Notes: a model not told the origin generated them from the letters alone. A stretch of 64,000 bases of DNA from Acetivibrio sp964564015 (GCA_964564015.1 CAZLZR010000009.1:35505-99504); one strand, 5' to 3'. Positions 27,675 to 36,068 are shown, counted from the first letter of the stretch. Program-made: numbers and translations.

Positions 27675-28976
27675 TTACATAATATTTTTATACATGAGGT
27701 AACCCGTCAGGTAAATGCCTAATCCGACGGCACTGATAACAGTTATCCATTTGTCTGCTTCTTTTCGGTTTTCCCCAATTTCCCCCAATATAACAAATAT
27801 GGGCAACGCACATAACATATATCTGCTGCCGCTAATGAGCCATGTCACTGAATAATTGACAATTGTATACACCAACAAATAGGCAGTATATATAAGATTA
27901 TGCCTGCGAACCCCATAAATAATCAAAGCTGCCGCCAGAATGAAAATTAACGCCTCCGGAATCCAAATGGAAGCAAGCATATTATCGCTCTGAGAAAAGT
28001 TTAACGCATATTGGAAAACATCTTTTACAGTATTGGCAAAATAAGTGTTTACATGACCCCAGTGCTCCCTTTGATAAATCATAAACTGAAATGGGTTTCC
28101 ATCCACCTTGTAATTGAGATACAAGTAATATAAAGGACCCACCAGAATAAGAGCTATGCATAATCCCCTTGTAAAAACCAATTTAAAAAGTTCCTTAATT
28201 CTCTTATCCCGGATCATCTGAAATGGCTTATAATATGTAAAAAATTCAATACCTGCAACACCTATCAACAAGATTCCGTGCAACCGGGTGAGTGAGGCCA
28301 GAATTCCCAACATTGCCACCATAAGCCAGTTATGACGCTTAATATAATAAAATGCCGCCGCTGTTGTACAGAAAAACAAACTCTCTGTCATAACACCTCC
28401 AAAATAGAAGGAGAACGGAAATATAGCCAAATAGATAAATGCCTTCTTTGCAATTGATTTCCCGTATTCTTCGGCAATTAAGGCATAGAAGTAACAAGAA
28501 CCTATACAATAGCTAATAACTGAAACCACCAACGCAGCAAGCTGATAATCCCTGATTACATAATGCATCAGACGGATAGTCGTCGGGTACAACGGAAAAA
28601 ATACCAGAAATAAATGCTTACCCTCCACAATACAATTACTATATCCCTTACTAGCCAAATCAATGTAATTTGATGAGTCCCATCTTATCCAACTATCCAG
28701 AAAGCTTTTAAAGGTATATACAGTGCCTTCGTCCATAAAAATCCTACTGCTAAGAGCACCAAATAAATAAATGATTATCCTGATACCCAAAGCCCAGAAA
28801 AACACTCTTACCAGTTGTTTTTTATCAACTTTGTCTCCTGTCATATCTTTTTGTGCTGTAATCCAGTTAAAAAAGCGATTATCAGGCATAGGCAACCCAG
28901 ACTGATTTAGAAACCGGATTAACCAAATCACAACAATTATAGCTAATATCGCAGTTGTTACATAATTAAACATCAT
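27675..28976 (-). CDS. PIG-V-like mannosyltransferase family membrane glycosyltransferase
   Basis: Two adjacent ATGs (28976 and 28973) follow GGGAGGG; either could serve. The 433-residue protein has about 11 hydrophobic helices. The first outer loop contains RWDSSNYIDLASKGY, the WD..Y..iA..GY motif of the GT-C mannosyltransferases related to PIG-V, with a later FFPLYP and a TESLFF segment also typical. Such enzymes use lipid-phosphate sugars on the outer face of the membrane; in bacteria they decorate wall polymers or proteins. The donor and acceptor are unknown. It lies 67 bp downstream of the FtsH-like gene and could be co-transcribed. Confidence 0.82.
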   Translation of the reverse strand: MMFNYVTTAILAIIVVIWLIRFLNQSGLPMPDNRFFNWITAQKDMTGDKVDKKQLVRVFFWALGIRIIIYLFGALSSRIFMDEGTVYTFKSFLDSWIRWDSSNYIDLASKGYSNCIVEGKHLFLVFFPLYPTTIRLMHYVIRDYQLAALVVSVISYCIGSCYFYALIAEEYGKSIAKKAFIYLAIFPFSFYFGGVMTESLFFCTTAAAFYYIKRHNWLMVAMLGILASLTRLHGILLIGVAGIEFFTYYKPFQMIRDKRIKELFKLVFTRGLCIALILVGPLYYLYLNYKVDGNPFQFMIYQREHWGHVNTYFANTVKDVFQYALNFSQSDNMLASIWIPEALIFILAAALIIYGVRRHNLIYTAYLLVYTIVNYSVTWLISGSRYMLCALPIFVILGEIGENRKEADKWITVISAVGLGIYLTGYLMYKNIM

Positions 28977-29043
28977 TTCCCTCCCAGGTCAAAATAAATA
29001 AAAACTCAAAAACGGCTTAATTCAAATGAATCACTTGCTTATA

Positions 29044-30231
29044 TCAAGCTTTTTTTATTACCCCTTTTGGCAATGAAACATTGCTTGTCCTTCTAACAGC
29101 TGCGATTATATCAGATTCTTTTATCTCAACTCGTCCATCTCCGGATGCAACCATTGCAGCTTCGTTAAGTAAGGTTTCAATCTGCGAGCAACTCAAGCCC
29201 TCAAAGGAAGCAGACAAATCCTTTATTGACAAATCTGCTCCTATTTTCTTGTTTTTTGTGTAAATGTCGATCAGTTCCAACCTGGTATTAAAATCAGGGT
29301 AAGGAACAGTGTACTTCTTATCAAATCTTCCTGCACGGACTAAAGCTTCATCAAGGGCTTTATAATTATTTGTTGCTGCAATAACCATTACTCCGCTCTG
29401 ACGTGTGAAACCGTCCAACTCGTTCAGCATGGCTGTAATAAGCCTGTTATTCTCCTTATCAATTCCTGTGCCCGAATAATTTCTCTTCTCGCCTATTCCG
29501 TCAAATTCATCAATAAAAATGATGCAAGGCTTATTTGCACGTGCCTTTCTGAAAAGAGCCTTAATTTTGCCTGGACCGATGGACATGATTGCACTTTGGA
29601 AATCCGTTGCCTTTGTTGCTATAAAATTCACATCAGCTTCCCCTGCAAGCGCTCTTGCAAACAAAGTTTTCCCGTTTCCGGGGTTACCCTCGAGCATTAT
29701 TCCGTTAAGCTGACGTATTCCCTTAGCCGCATACTCTTCAGGATGTTTTAAAATATCTACAGCCTGCATCATTTCCTTTTTTAATTCGTGCATTCCTGCA
29801 ACATCTGAAAACCTTGTTTTGTTGTGACGTATTACTTTAAATGTGCTTATAAAACCCCTTAATTTATATAAGGCAAATATTATTATACCAAAAAAGAGTA
29901 CATTGAAAATTATATCTGTAATACTGACAAGAATTTCATCTACACCTTCTTCAGCTTTTACCTCAACCTCATTGAGCAGCAGAAATTCCTTGAATGTATT
30001 CAGTTCAGGATTATCAGTACGGTACTTTGTTTCCTCACCTTTGAGATAAAACCAAACCTCATTTTCTCCAATTTGTGCAGATGCTACATCTCCCTTTTCA
30101 ACATAACCGTAAAACTCTTTATAAGGCACATATTCCGCTTTGTCATTACTAAAATAGAAAAACAACCCACAAAAGCCTATAGCCACAACTATTAACAAGA
30201 TTATTACTCTTTTCCTATTCAAAAAGTTCAC
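29044..30231 (-). CDS. FtsH-like membrane AAA+ ATPase lacking the M41 protease domain
   Basis: The 395-residue protein has membrane segments at about 9-27 and 105-125 enclosing an FtsH-type extracytoplasmic domain. An AAA module follows: Walker A GNPGNGKT (about 181-188), Walker B CIIFIDEFD (about 237-245) and second-region RAGRFD (about 299-304). The frame stops soon after the AAA lid, at SNVSLPKGVIKKA, where FtsH would continue into about 200 residues of zinc protease with HEXXH. Only 67 bp separate it from the next gene, so no protease remnant exists. The pore-loop segment reads AIMSIGPG where FtsH has MFVGVG, losing the aromatic that grips substrate. ATP-binding residues are intact, so it is probably a working ATPase with a non-proteolytic role. 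Confidence 0.9.
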   Translation of the reverse strand: MNFLNRKRVIILLIVVAIGFCGLFFYFSNDKAEYVPYKEFYGYVEKGDVASAQIGENEVWFYLKGEETKYRTDNPELNTFKEFLLLNEVEVKAEEGVDEILVSITDIIFNVLFFGIIIFALYKLRGFISTFKVIRHNKTRFSDVAGMHELKKEMMQAVDILKHPEEYAAKGIRQLNGIMLEGNPGNGKTLFARALAGEADVNFIATKATDFQSAIMSIGPGKIKALFRKARANKPCIIFIDEFDGIGEKRNYSGTGIDKENNRLITAMLNELDGFTRQSGVMVIAATNNYKALDEALVRAGRFDKKYTVPYPDFNTRLELIDIYTKNKKIGADLSIKDLSASFEGLSCSQIETLLNEAAMVASGDGRVEIKESDIIAAVRRTSNVSLPKGVIKKA

Positions 30232-30343
30232 CTTTTCCCGTATGAATACACAATTTTAATGAATTATATTAAGTACTTCCACAAATTAAGAAATACAATG
30301 TTATTATAGCACTGTATTCGATTTATTGAAATACTTTCATAAT

Positions 30344-30853
30344 TCAATCTCTTCTCAGTTGTTCAATTTTCCAACTGCATTTCCAAGTAATTCGTAAAAA
30401 TGCCAGTGCAATTGTTCCTATCAATAAAGTAAAAAACCAAAATAATGGTTTTCCTGTCTGTATAGCTGCATTTATTTCCATAAAAAAGCCAAAAGTCTCT
30501 ATTACAAGGAAAAACGAAAAGAATTTTCTGATTCTGGAATATTGATCAATCTTGGATTCATTGTCGGTATACATTTCAAAGGCACCCTCTGATGCAGATT
30601 TCCTTAGATAAACCCACCGATACCAACGGGCTACTACTTCAACTCCGCTTTCCTTCATAAATTCGCAAAATTCTTCGTATGCATCAGCTTTGTCATCTAA
30701 TAAATCAATTTGATATAAATACTTACCCGGTTCACATTCCTCAAATGTATAAAATCCCAGAATATAGTTTTTAAAAGCATAGCCCCTATTAGACATTTTA
30801 GCCAACCAATCCTGTTCCGCATCCTTATCATAATACAATCTGAATTTTAACAT
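30344..30853 (-). CDS. DUF2812 membrane protein partnered with PadR
   Basis: The 169-residue protein begins MLKFRLYYDKDAEQDWLAKM, the typical opening of DUF2812 proteins, with the later YQIDL and RWYRWVYLRK. Two hydrophobic helices lie in the C-terminal third (about 108-125 and 136-152). DUF2812 genes usually follow a padR gene and are its presumed target; function is unknown. The ribosome-binding site GGAGGGGG overlaps the last codons of padR, and the gap between the genes is 3 bp. Confidence 0.88.
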   Translation of the reverse strand: MLKFRLYYDKDAEQDWLAKMSNRGYAFKNYILGFYTFEECEPGKYLYQIDLLDDKADAYEEFCEFMKESGVEVVARWYRWVYLRKSASEGAFEMYTDNESKIDQYSRIRKFFSFFLVIETFGFFMEINAAIQTGKPLFWFFTLLIGTIALAFLRITWKCSWKIEQLRRD

Positions 30854-30856
30854 ATA

Positions 30857-31171
30857 CTATTCCCCCTCCATTAACTTCGCATTATTTACAAGTTCGTTCA
30901 ACCTTTTGACTTCATTGTCAAATACTTCTCTGCCACCCTTGGTAATTACATACTCTTTTTTCTTCCTTGATTCTTTGTCTTCGCTGAATAATTTAATCCA
31001 TCCTTTGGCAAGCAAAGTGTTAATGGCTCCATATAGTGTTCCCGGACCTAAAGTCACCCTATTACCGGTAATCTCACTAACTTCCTGAATGATTCCATAT
31101 CCATGATTTGGCTTTCTCACCGAAAGTAAGATGTAATAAATCGCTTCAGTTAATGGCGTATTCTCATACAT
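30857..31171 (-). CDS. PadR family transcriptional regulator
   Basis: The 104-residue protein is a winged-helix of the PadR type: LTEAIYYILLSVRKPNHGYG, GTLYGAINTLLAKGWI and the basic wing RKKKEYVITKGGREVF. Start ATG 31171 follows GGAGGTCG. PadR proteins repress their own operon and release on binding a ligand, often a drug or phenolic. It heads a two-gene operon with the DUF2812 gene, behind a near-consensus promoter embedded in ATATAT-rich palindromes. Confidence 0.93.
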   Translation of the reverse strand: MYENTPLTEAIYYILLSVRKPNHGYGIIQEVSEITGNRVTLGPGTLYGAINTLLAKGWIKLFSEDKESRKKKEYVITKGGREVFDNEVKRLNELVNNAKLMEGE

Positions 31172-31189
31172 ATAACTCGACCTCCAATC

Positions 31190-31238
31190 TATCGCCTCTC
31201 GATATATTTAATATATCACGTCTCGATATATCTGTCAA
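31190..31238 (-). promoter_or_regulatory. Sigma-A promoter and putative PadR operator
   Basis: On the minus strand TTGACA (complement 31233-31238), a 17-bp spacer and TATATT (31210-31215) form a near-consensus promoter. The palindrome ATATATC-GAGACGT-GATATAT spans spacer and -10, and ATATATCGAGA recurs downstream of the -10. This fits PadR autorepression; the operator role is inferred. Confidence 0.65.
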
Positions 31239-31375
31239 GGATATATTCACATTCAACTTAGTACAATTTCTTATAACAATTATCATTTATTGATAAAAAA
31301 CGCCCTATTAATGCTTAAAGAATGACCTTTTAGCATCCACAGAGCGTTTAGAAACCTACATATGGTAAAATTGCT

Positions 31376-31696
31376 TTACTCTATTATTACTGCCGTACCT
31401 GAAGCCGTTACCATCAGCATATTACCACCTTGGCCTAACACCTCATAGTCAATGTCTACCCCAATGATTGCATTAGCACCTAGAGCGCCGGCTCTCTTCT
31501 CCATCTCTTTAAGTGCTGCTTCCCTTGCTTCAATCAATTCTCCTTCGTATGATCCGGAACGTCCTCCAAAAAAGTTTGAGAGCCCTGCAGCAAAGTCCTT
31601 AATAAAGTCAACTCCGGATACTACCTCTCCAAATACAACTCCCTTGTACTCAATAACCTTTCTACCTTCTATATTAGGTGTTGTTGTTACAATCAT
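31376..31696 (-). CDS. YbjQ/UPF0145 family protein
   Basis: The 106-residue protein starts MIVTTTPNIEGRKVIEYKG and contains ALKEMEKRAGALGANAIIGV, the signature of the YbjQ family, which forms small pentameric folds. It is sometimes called heavy-metal-binding on weak grounds; the role is unknown. GGAGGG precedes the ATG. A palindromic element separates it from the upstream methylase gene. Confidence 0.93.
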   Translation of the reverse strand: MIVTTTPNIEGRKVIEYKGVVFGEVVSGVDFIKDFAAGLSNFFGGRSGSYEGELIEAREAALKEMEKRAGALGANAIIGVDIDYEVLGQGGNMLMVTASGTAVIIE

Positions 31697-31766
31697 TCTA
31701 ATCCCTCCAACCTGTTATGTTATATTTTATTACATTATATTTATATTTTAGTTTTTCATGTTCCTA

Positions 31767-31879
31767 TACTAGTGACCTGTAACAGAAATTAATTCTAGAT
31801 CAGACGGGTCACAAACAGAGGGAGTGCATTTTTAACATTTTGAAAGACTAGAAATTAGTAATGTTAAAAAGCACTAGTA
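31767..31879. repeat. Palindromic element with bulged-A hairpin, copy 2
   Basis: The ends TACTAGTG (31767-31774) and CACTAGTA (31872-31879) are perfect inverted repeats. GTGACC/GGTCAC (31772-31777, 31807-31812) forms a first stem. The second stem is AGTGC-a-TTTTTAACATT (31823-31839) with AATGTTAAAAA-GCACT (31860-31875), leaving the same bulged A as the element at 25380-25506. Its right end supplies the TAG stop of the methylase gene. Confidence 0.75.
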
Positions 31880-32725
31880 GTTTGTTACTATAATATGCTT
31901 TGCATCTGATTTAAAACGATTTCGTATATTTACTGCATAAGATTTTTCGTATTCTTCAACTACATACTTTCCGTACAATTCTTCTGTCAGTTCGGTTTTT
32001 CCTATTACCAGCAAAGCCTTACATGGCAGATTCTTAAAATCATTTGCCAGTCTTCTGTGTTCACCTTCTCCAAATCCATTTTTGTAACTTTCATTACCAT
32101 AATCGTTAAAAATACAATCATAAGGTGGATCTAAAAAGATGAAGTCCTGGCCATTAGCCATATTGAATATTTCCGAGTAATCTTTGTTATAAATCTCCGT
32201 TCGTTTCAACAACTCGTAGTGTTCATCCGTAATCAATCTGGTATTAAAATTTTTATATCTCCCAAAAGGAACATTGTACTCACCTTTAGCATTATAACGT
32301 ATCATACCTGAATACGCAGTCTTGTTAATAAAAAAATACAAAACGGAATCCAGATATTTTGATTTAGTTTTATGATTAAAAGCATCTCTTAATGTGTAAT
32401 ATAATTCTTCGTTCTTATTCTCAACTCTCTCAAGAGGATATTGCTTTTTTAATTGTTCATACTCAGCTTGATTTTTTTCATAGATTTTCTGTAGTCTATC
32501 CAGTTGAATTCTTAACTTTGGATATTCTTCCTTCACCTCTTTATAAAAATCATAAAGTCTGGTATTAACATCATTTATAATGGCAGTCTGTGGTTGTAAA
32601 TAAAAAAACAACGCACCGCCACCAACAAATGGTTCTATATATCTGGAATATGTTTCAGGCACATATTTTATAAAATACTGAATCTCTTTTGATTTTCCGC
32701 CCCTATATTTAATCAATGGATTCAT
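31874..32725 (-). CDS. D12-class (Dam-type) DNA adenine N6-methyltransferase
   Basis: ATG 32725 follows GGAGGATTTT. The 283-residue protein has the two D12 signatures: KYRGGKSKEI...YIEPFVGGGALFF (SAM-binding FxGxG) near the N-terminus and FIFLDPPYDC (DPPY) near residue 190. The family methylates adenine in short sites such as GATC; the target here is unknown. No restriction endonuclease gene is adjacent, so it appears solitary and may be epigenetic or phage-derived. The stop codon lies in the terminal repeat of a palindromic element, so the C-terminus may have been trimmed slightly, although VTNY is a plausible natural end. Confidence 0.92.
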   Translation of the reverse strand: MNPLIKYRGGKSKEIQYFIKYVPETYSRYIEPFVGGGALFFYLQPQTAIINDVNTRLYDFYKEVKEEYPKLRIQLDRLQKIYEKNQAEYEQLKKQYPLERVENKNEELYYTLRDAFNHKTKSKYLDSVLYFFINKTAYSGMIRYNAKGEYNVPFGRYKNFNTRLITDEHYELLKRTEIYNKDYSEIFNMANGQDFIFLDPPYDCIFNDYGNESYKNGFGEGEHRRLANDFKNLPCKALLVIGKTELTEELYGKYVVEEYEKSYAVNIRNRFKSDAKHIIVTNY

Positions 32726-32765
32726 AAAATCCTCCTTGCTTTCGAGAATATGTGCAACTTAATTT

Positions 32766-33416
32766 TTATCTTGAGGTAAATGCCAGCCATCCACCAACAA
32801 TAAATTTAATTGAGAATAGCATGATAAAAGCACCTAAAAACAGAATAACCCATTGGTATATATTATCCTTCATTAATTTCTTACCCTTTGAAAAGGTAAT
32901 GGATATTGCAGCAAACCATGTAAAATCTGATAGAATATGCCCGATAAAAAAAGCCAAAACACCTAATCCCCCCAAAGTATAAGCCTGTCTGACAGATTCA
33001 ATACCTGTTGACGCCCACCACATGATAAAGTAGGGATTTGTAGCACTTACAACTGCACCTTTCAGTATAAGGCTTCCCTGTCCTATGTTCTTTCGCTGTT
33101 GCTTTTCTAATGAAACAGCTTTTTTTAGGCCGGACTTTATCATATCATAGCCCATCCATGCAAGAAAGGCTCCACCAAAAATCCCAATAAATCCTGCTAT
33201 GTATGAATTTGAAAAAAAATCCTTTAAGCCGAAAAGCATAACCATAACCAGAATTATTTCCAAAATCCCATGTCCTAAAACTACTAACGGTCCGGCAATA
33301 TATCCTCTTCTTAGGCTCCCATCAATTGTAACTCCCAACATAGGTCCCGGCATCACTGCCCCTGAAAATCCTATTAAAAATGCACTAATAAAAACCCCCC
33401 ATAAGGACAATCCCAT
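32766..33416 (-). CDS. LysE family amino-acid/threonine exporter
   Basis: The 216-residue protein begins MGLSLWGVFISAFLIGFSGA, then VMPGPMLGVTIDGSLRRGY, the PGP motif of LysE/RhtB exporters. About six helices are visible. ATG 33416 is preferred over TTG 33419; the site AGGGG is close to the start. The family exports amino acids or homoserine lactones; the substrate is unknown. It lies 40 bp upstream of the methylase and in the same direction. Confidence 0.9.
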   Translation of the reverse strand: MGLSLWGVFISAFLIGFSGAVMPGPMLGVTIDGSLRRGYIAGPLVVLGHGILEIILVMVMLFGLKDFFSNSYIAGFIGIFGGAFLAWMGYDMIKSGLKKAVSLEKQQRKNIGQGSLILKGAVVSATNPYFIMWWASTGIESVRQAYTLGGLGVLAFFIGHILSDFTWFAAISITFSKGKKLMKDNIYQWVILFLGAFIMLFSIKFIVGGWLAFTSR

Positions 33417-33834
33417 CAACCCCTATAAAAACAACTTGTATAATAGATATAATATCATTTTTTGTGAAATAGTTCTATCCTTCTTGAAATCAGCTTATTG
33501 TAGTAAATACTTACACAATATAACCATACTCGTCCTTCACCCGATTATTTTTTTATTAAATACAATAATTGAAGTAATTGTATTTAGCACTTACTTCAAC
33601 TATTTATGAGAATCTTAACCATTTTAATTGCGACTACTTATTCAAATATTACAGCATGGTTGCGAGCGCCAGAGAAAACGGGTTGAATCCATTTGAATAT
33701 CTTTCATGATTTTCAGGAATACCCGCAAAATAATTGTGTACAAAACTTGAAATGTGTGGCTGAAACCAGTAAAAAAAATTCACAGATATAAAAGTATGAG
33801 AAAAGGATAAGAAAATTAAACAGAGGTGAAAAAT
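33417..33834. other. Intergenic region between divergent lysE-like and nitroreductase genes
   Basis: This 418-bp AT-rich gap must hold two promoters but none is clear. A hairpin AAATACAAT/ATTGTATTT with an AAT-rich loop (about 33557-33582) is the only strong structure; it is followed on the minus strand by an A-rich run, not a T run. No ORF with a ribosome-binding site was found. Confidence 0.45.
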
Positions 33835-34688
33835 GTGAAAAAGCTCTCAATACTTACATGCTCAATTTTTCTTCTTGTTCTGCTGTCCGCCTGCAGTCAG
33901 TCAGGTTCTTCAAACCAGGAGTCTTCGCAAACAGCCCAAAAAGCTGACAGTTCAGCTGCAGAGCTGCTGACTAGTGTGAAGACAACTCAGGCTTTTGCAG
34001 ATGAAAAAATACCATCAGAAGATGTTGAAGCCATCCTGAAAGCAGGCGTCAATGCGCCAAGTGCAATGAATACACAGCCCTGGCATTTTTCTGTTGTTAC
34101 TGACAAGGCCGTGTTGGAAAAAATATCCGGAGATATGAGTGGAGGCATGCCAGCCGGTGGAGCTCCCCCAAAGGGTGCTGTTCCCCCAATAGATGCCTCC
34201 CAGGGACAGGGCATACCCCCGCAGGGTGAGGCCGGCAAAGTGCCATCTGATCCGCCTCCAGGTTTGGAGGGTAAAGTACCGTCTGATCTGCCTCCGGGTA
34301 TGGAGGGTAAAGTGCCGTCTGATCTGCTTCCGAGTATGGGGGCGCTAAATCTGGAGCTCCAAAAGCAGGTATGGCTGATGCGCCGCTGGTCATTATTATT
34401 TCCTGTCAGACAGGCTCTGAATTCGATGCTGGGCTTGCTTGCCAGAACATGGCTGCAGAGGCACAATTACTGGGATATGGGACAAAAATCCTTACCTCGC
34501 CCACAATCGCGCTCAATGGCAGCAAACAGGCAGAATACAAGAAACTCCTGGGCACACCCGAGGATCATACCTTTGTAGCAACGTTGCTGATTGGAAAAGC
34601 TTCATCGTCAAATGGAGAAGTGGATAGTGTGTCAAGCGCCAGTGTCCGTAATTCTTTTTCTGATATGGTCACATATGTGAAACCATAA
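33835..34688 (+). pseudogene. Nitroreductase-like lipoprotein interrupted by a one-base frameshift
   Basis: A GTG at 33835 follows AGAGGTGA and opens a lipoprotein signal (KKLSILTCSIFLLVLLSAC). The nitroreductase FMN-binding start is visible (VKTTQAF, AGVNAPSAMNTQPWHFSVVTD). A Gly/Pro/Met-rich insert follows, with a 36-bp unit encoding GKVPSDxPPGxE in three tandem copies (about 34234-34341). At the G5 run 34338-34342 the frame is lost: the initial frame runs to a stop at 34576-34578 with unrelated sequence. One extra G restores GAKSGAPKAGMADAPLVIII and the C-terminal nitroreductase half (ACQNMAAEAQLLGYGTKI, TFVATLLIGKA) to a stop at 34688. It may be a true pseudogene, a phase-variable gene or a sequencing error. 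Confidence 0.85.
34234..34341 (+). repeat. Three tandem 36-bp units in the nitroreductase-like gene
   Basis: Units of 36 bp encode GKVPSDPPPGLE, GKVPSDLPPGME and GKVPSDLLPSMG. They lie where a nitroreductase would have a short loop, directly before the frameshift. Repeats of this kind change copy number by slippage. Confidence 0.85.
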
Positions 34689-34735
34689 CTATAATTAACT
34701 AAGCGATTTTACCCTTGAACAAATAAGCCCCAAAA

Positions 34736-34773
34736 AGCCTCCAGCTGCAATGAATGCAAGCTTGGAGGTTTTA
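34736..34773 (+). terminator. Terminator of the nitroreductase-like gene
   Basis: CCTCCAGCT (34738-34746) pairs with AGCTTGGAGG (34759-34768) with one bulged T, then TTTTAT on the plus strand. A-rich sequence on the left would also allow some function on the minus strand. Confidence 0.75.
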
Positions 34774-34853
34774 TCAATGTCAGAACTGGGATTGTAATTA
34801 TATATCTTATTGCTTGAGTTAAATTGTGCAACAGTAATGCGACTAAGCGAAGA

Positions 34854-34886
34854 AAACCCTTGCAAACGCAGTGTTTGCAAGGGTTT
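34854..34886 (-). terminator. Terminator of the rplM-rpsI operon
   Basis: On the minus strand AAACCCTTGCAAAC pairs with GTTTGCAAGGGTTT (14 bp), followed by TCTTCG. It begins 14 bases past the rpsI stop. Confidence 0.85.
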
Positions 34887-34899
34887 ATAATAGCAAATA

Positions 34900-35292
34900 T
34901 TATCTCTTTGAGAACTGTGGTGCTCTTCTTGCTTTCTTGAGACCGTATTTCTTTCTTTCCTTCATTCTTGGATCCCTTGTGAGGAAGCCAGCCTTCTTTA
35001 ATACAGGTCTTAATTCTTCATCAGCCTTTATAAGAGCTCTTGAAATACCGTGCCTTATAGCACCAGCCTGACCAGTGTAACCTCCACCAATAACTTTACA
35101 GATTACATCGAATTTGCTTCCTGTATCTGTGAGCACTAATGGCTGCTTAACAATAACTTTCAATGTTTCCAATCCGAAATAATTGTCAAGATCTCTATCA
35201 TTTATAGTAACTTTTCCTTCTCCAGGAACAAGTCTAACTCTTGCAACAGATTTTTTCCTTCTACCAGTTCCGTAATATTGTACCTTTGCCAT
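34900..35292 (-). CDS. rpsI: 30S ribosomal protein S9
   Basis: The 130-residue protein has the S9 opening VQYYGTGRRKKSVARVRLVPG and the basic tail KKARRAPQFSKR that reaches the P-site tRNA. The ATG follows GGAGGAG. It is the second gene of the rplM-rpsI operon, 24 bp after rplM. Length is normal. Confidence 0.98.
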   Translation of the reverse strand: MAKVQYYGTGRRKKSVARVRLVPGEGKVTINDRDLDNYFGLETLKVIVKQPLVLTDTGSKFDVICKVIGGGYTGQAGAIRHGISRALIKADEELRPVLKKAGFLTRDPRMKERKKYGLKKARRAPQFSKR

Positions 35293-35316
35293 AAAATTCT
35301 ACTCCTCCTTCCTCAA

Positions 35317-35748
35317 TTATAATATTTCGAGTTTTTCTGGTTTTTGAGCCTGATGTTCATGTTCAGTGCCTTTGTAAACTTTAAGCTTTCTAAACATTGC
35401 TCTTCCAAGGCTATTATGTGGAAGCATACCTTTAATAGCTATTTCAACAGCTCTTTCAGGTTTTTCCTGCATAAAAATTCTGTACTTAACTTCCTTCAAT
35501 CCTCCAGGATAAAGTGAATGGTGTCTGTACAACTTTTGCTCCAGCTTATTTCCTGTGAGAACAACTTTCTCTGCATTCACCACTATTACATGATCACCAG
35601 TATCAACATGTGGAGTATATTCAGGCTTGTTCTTTCCTCTTAAAATTTTTGCAACTTCGCTTGCCAATCTTCCAAGTGGTTTTCCTTCAGCGTCAATAAT
35701 GTACCACTTTCTTTGAACTTCATGGTCTTTTGCCATAAAAGTCTTCAT
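35317..35748 (-). CDS. rplM: 50S ribosomal protein L13
   Basis: The 143-residue protein shows the L13 signatures WYIIDAEGKPLGRLAS, GDHVIVVNAEKVVLTG and the C-terminal KVYKGTEHEHQAQKPEKLE. L13 binds 23S rRNA early in assembly. The ATG follows AAGGAGG. It is first in its operon, with a promoter at 35844-35872. Confidence 0.98.
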   Translation of the reverse strand: MKTFMAKDHEVQRKWYIIDAEGKPLGRLASEVAKILRGKNKPEYTPHVDTGDHVIVVNAEKVVLTGNKLEQKLYRHHSLYPGGLKEVKYRIFMQEKPERAVEIAIKGMLPHNSLGRAMFRKLKVYKGTEHEHQAQKPEKLEIL

Positions 35749-35843
35749 TCGAATCCGAACCTCCTTAAAACAATCGTAAGAAATATTTATAATAATAAAC
35801 TTTTAGTTCAGTGTTTAGTGAACCAAATTTTCGACACTTAACT

Positions 35844-35872
35844 ATTTTAATACAGACCCAATGTAGTGTCAA
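35844..35872 (-). promoter_or_regulatory. Promoter of the rplM-rpsI operon
   Basis: On the minus strand TTGACA (complement 35867-35872), 17 bp, then TAAAAT (35844-35849). It gives a leader of about 85-90 nt before rplM. The leader could hold an L13-type regulatory fold as in Bacillus, but I could not establish one by eye. Confidence 0.65.
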
Positions 35873-36068
35873 GTGTATTTTATTGTTTTTTTGATTTATC
35901 TTTTATTTCCTTTGCTTTTTTGCCCTTATTTAACCTATACTCTCTTATAATCGTCCTCCATTTCACTTTTTGTATTGTCCCGAAAAAACCTCATAATCCA
36001 GCAGCAGCCTATCTTTTGCTTTTCTACGGAATAATATTTTTGGTTAACAATTATGAAAGCCCACAAAT

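Noticed and set aside
31874..32725. Restriction-modification system around the Dam-type methylase
   Set aside because: Neighbours are YbjQ and a LysE exporter; no endonuclease or specificity subunit is seen.
33987..34466. Minus-strand Gly/Pro-rich ORF over the nitroreductase-like gene
   Set aside because: It arises from the tandem repeat and Pro/Gly codons read backwards; no start site.
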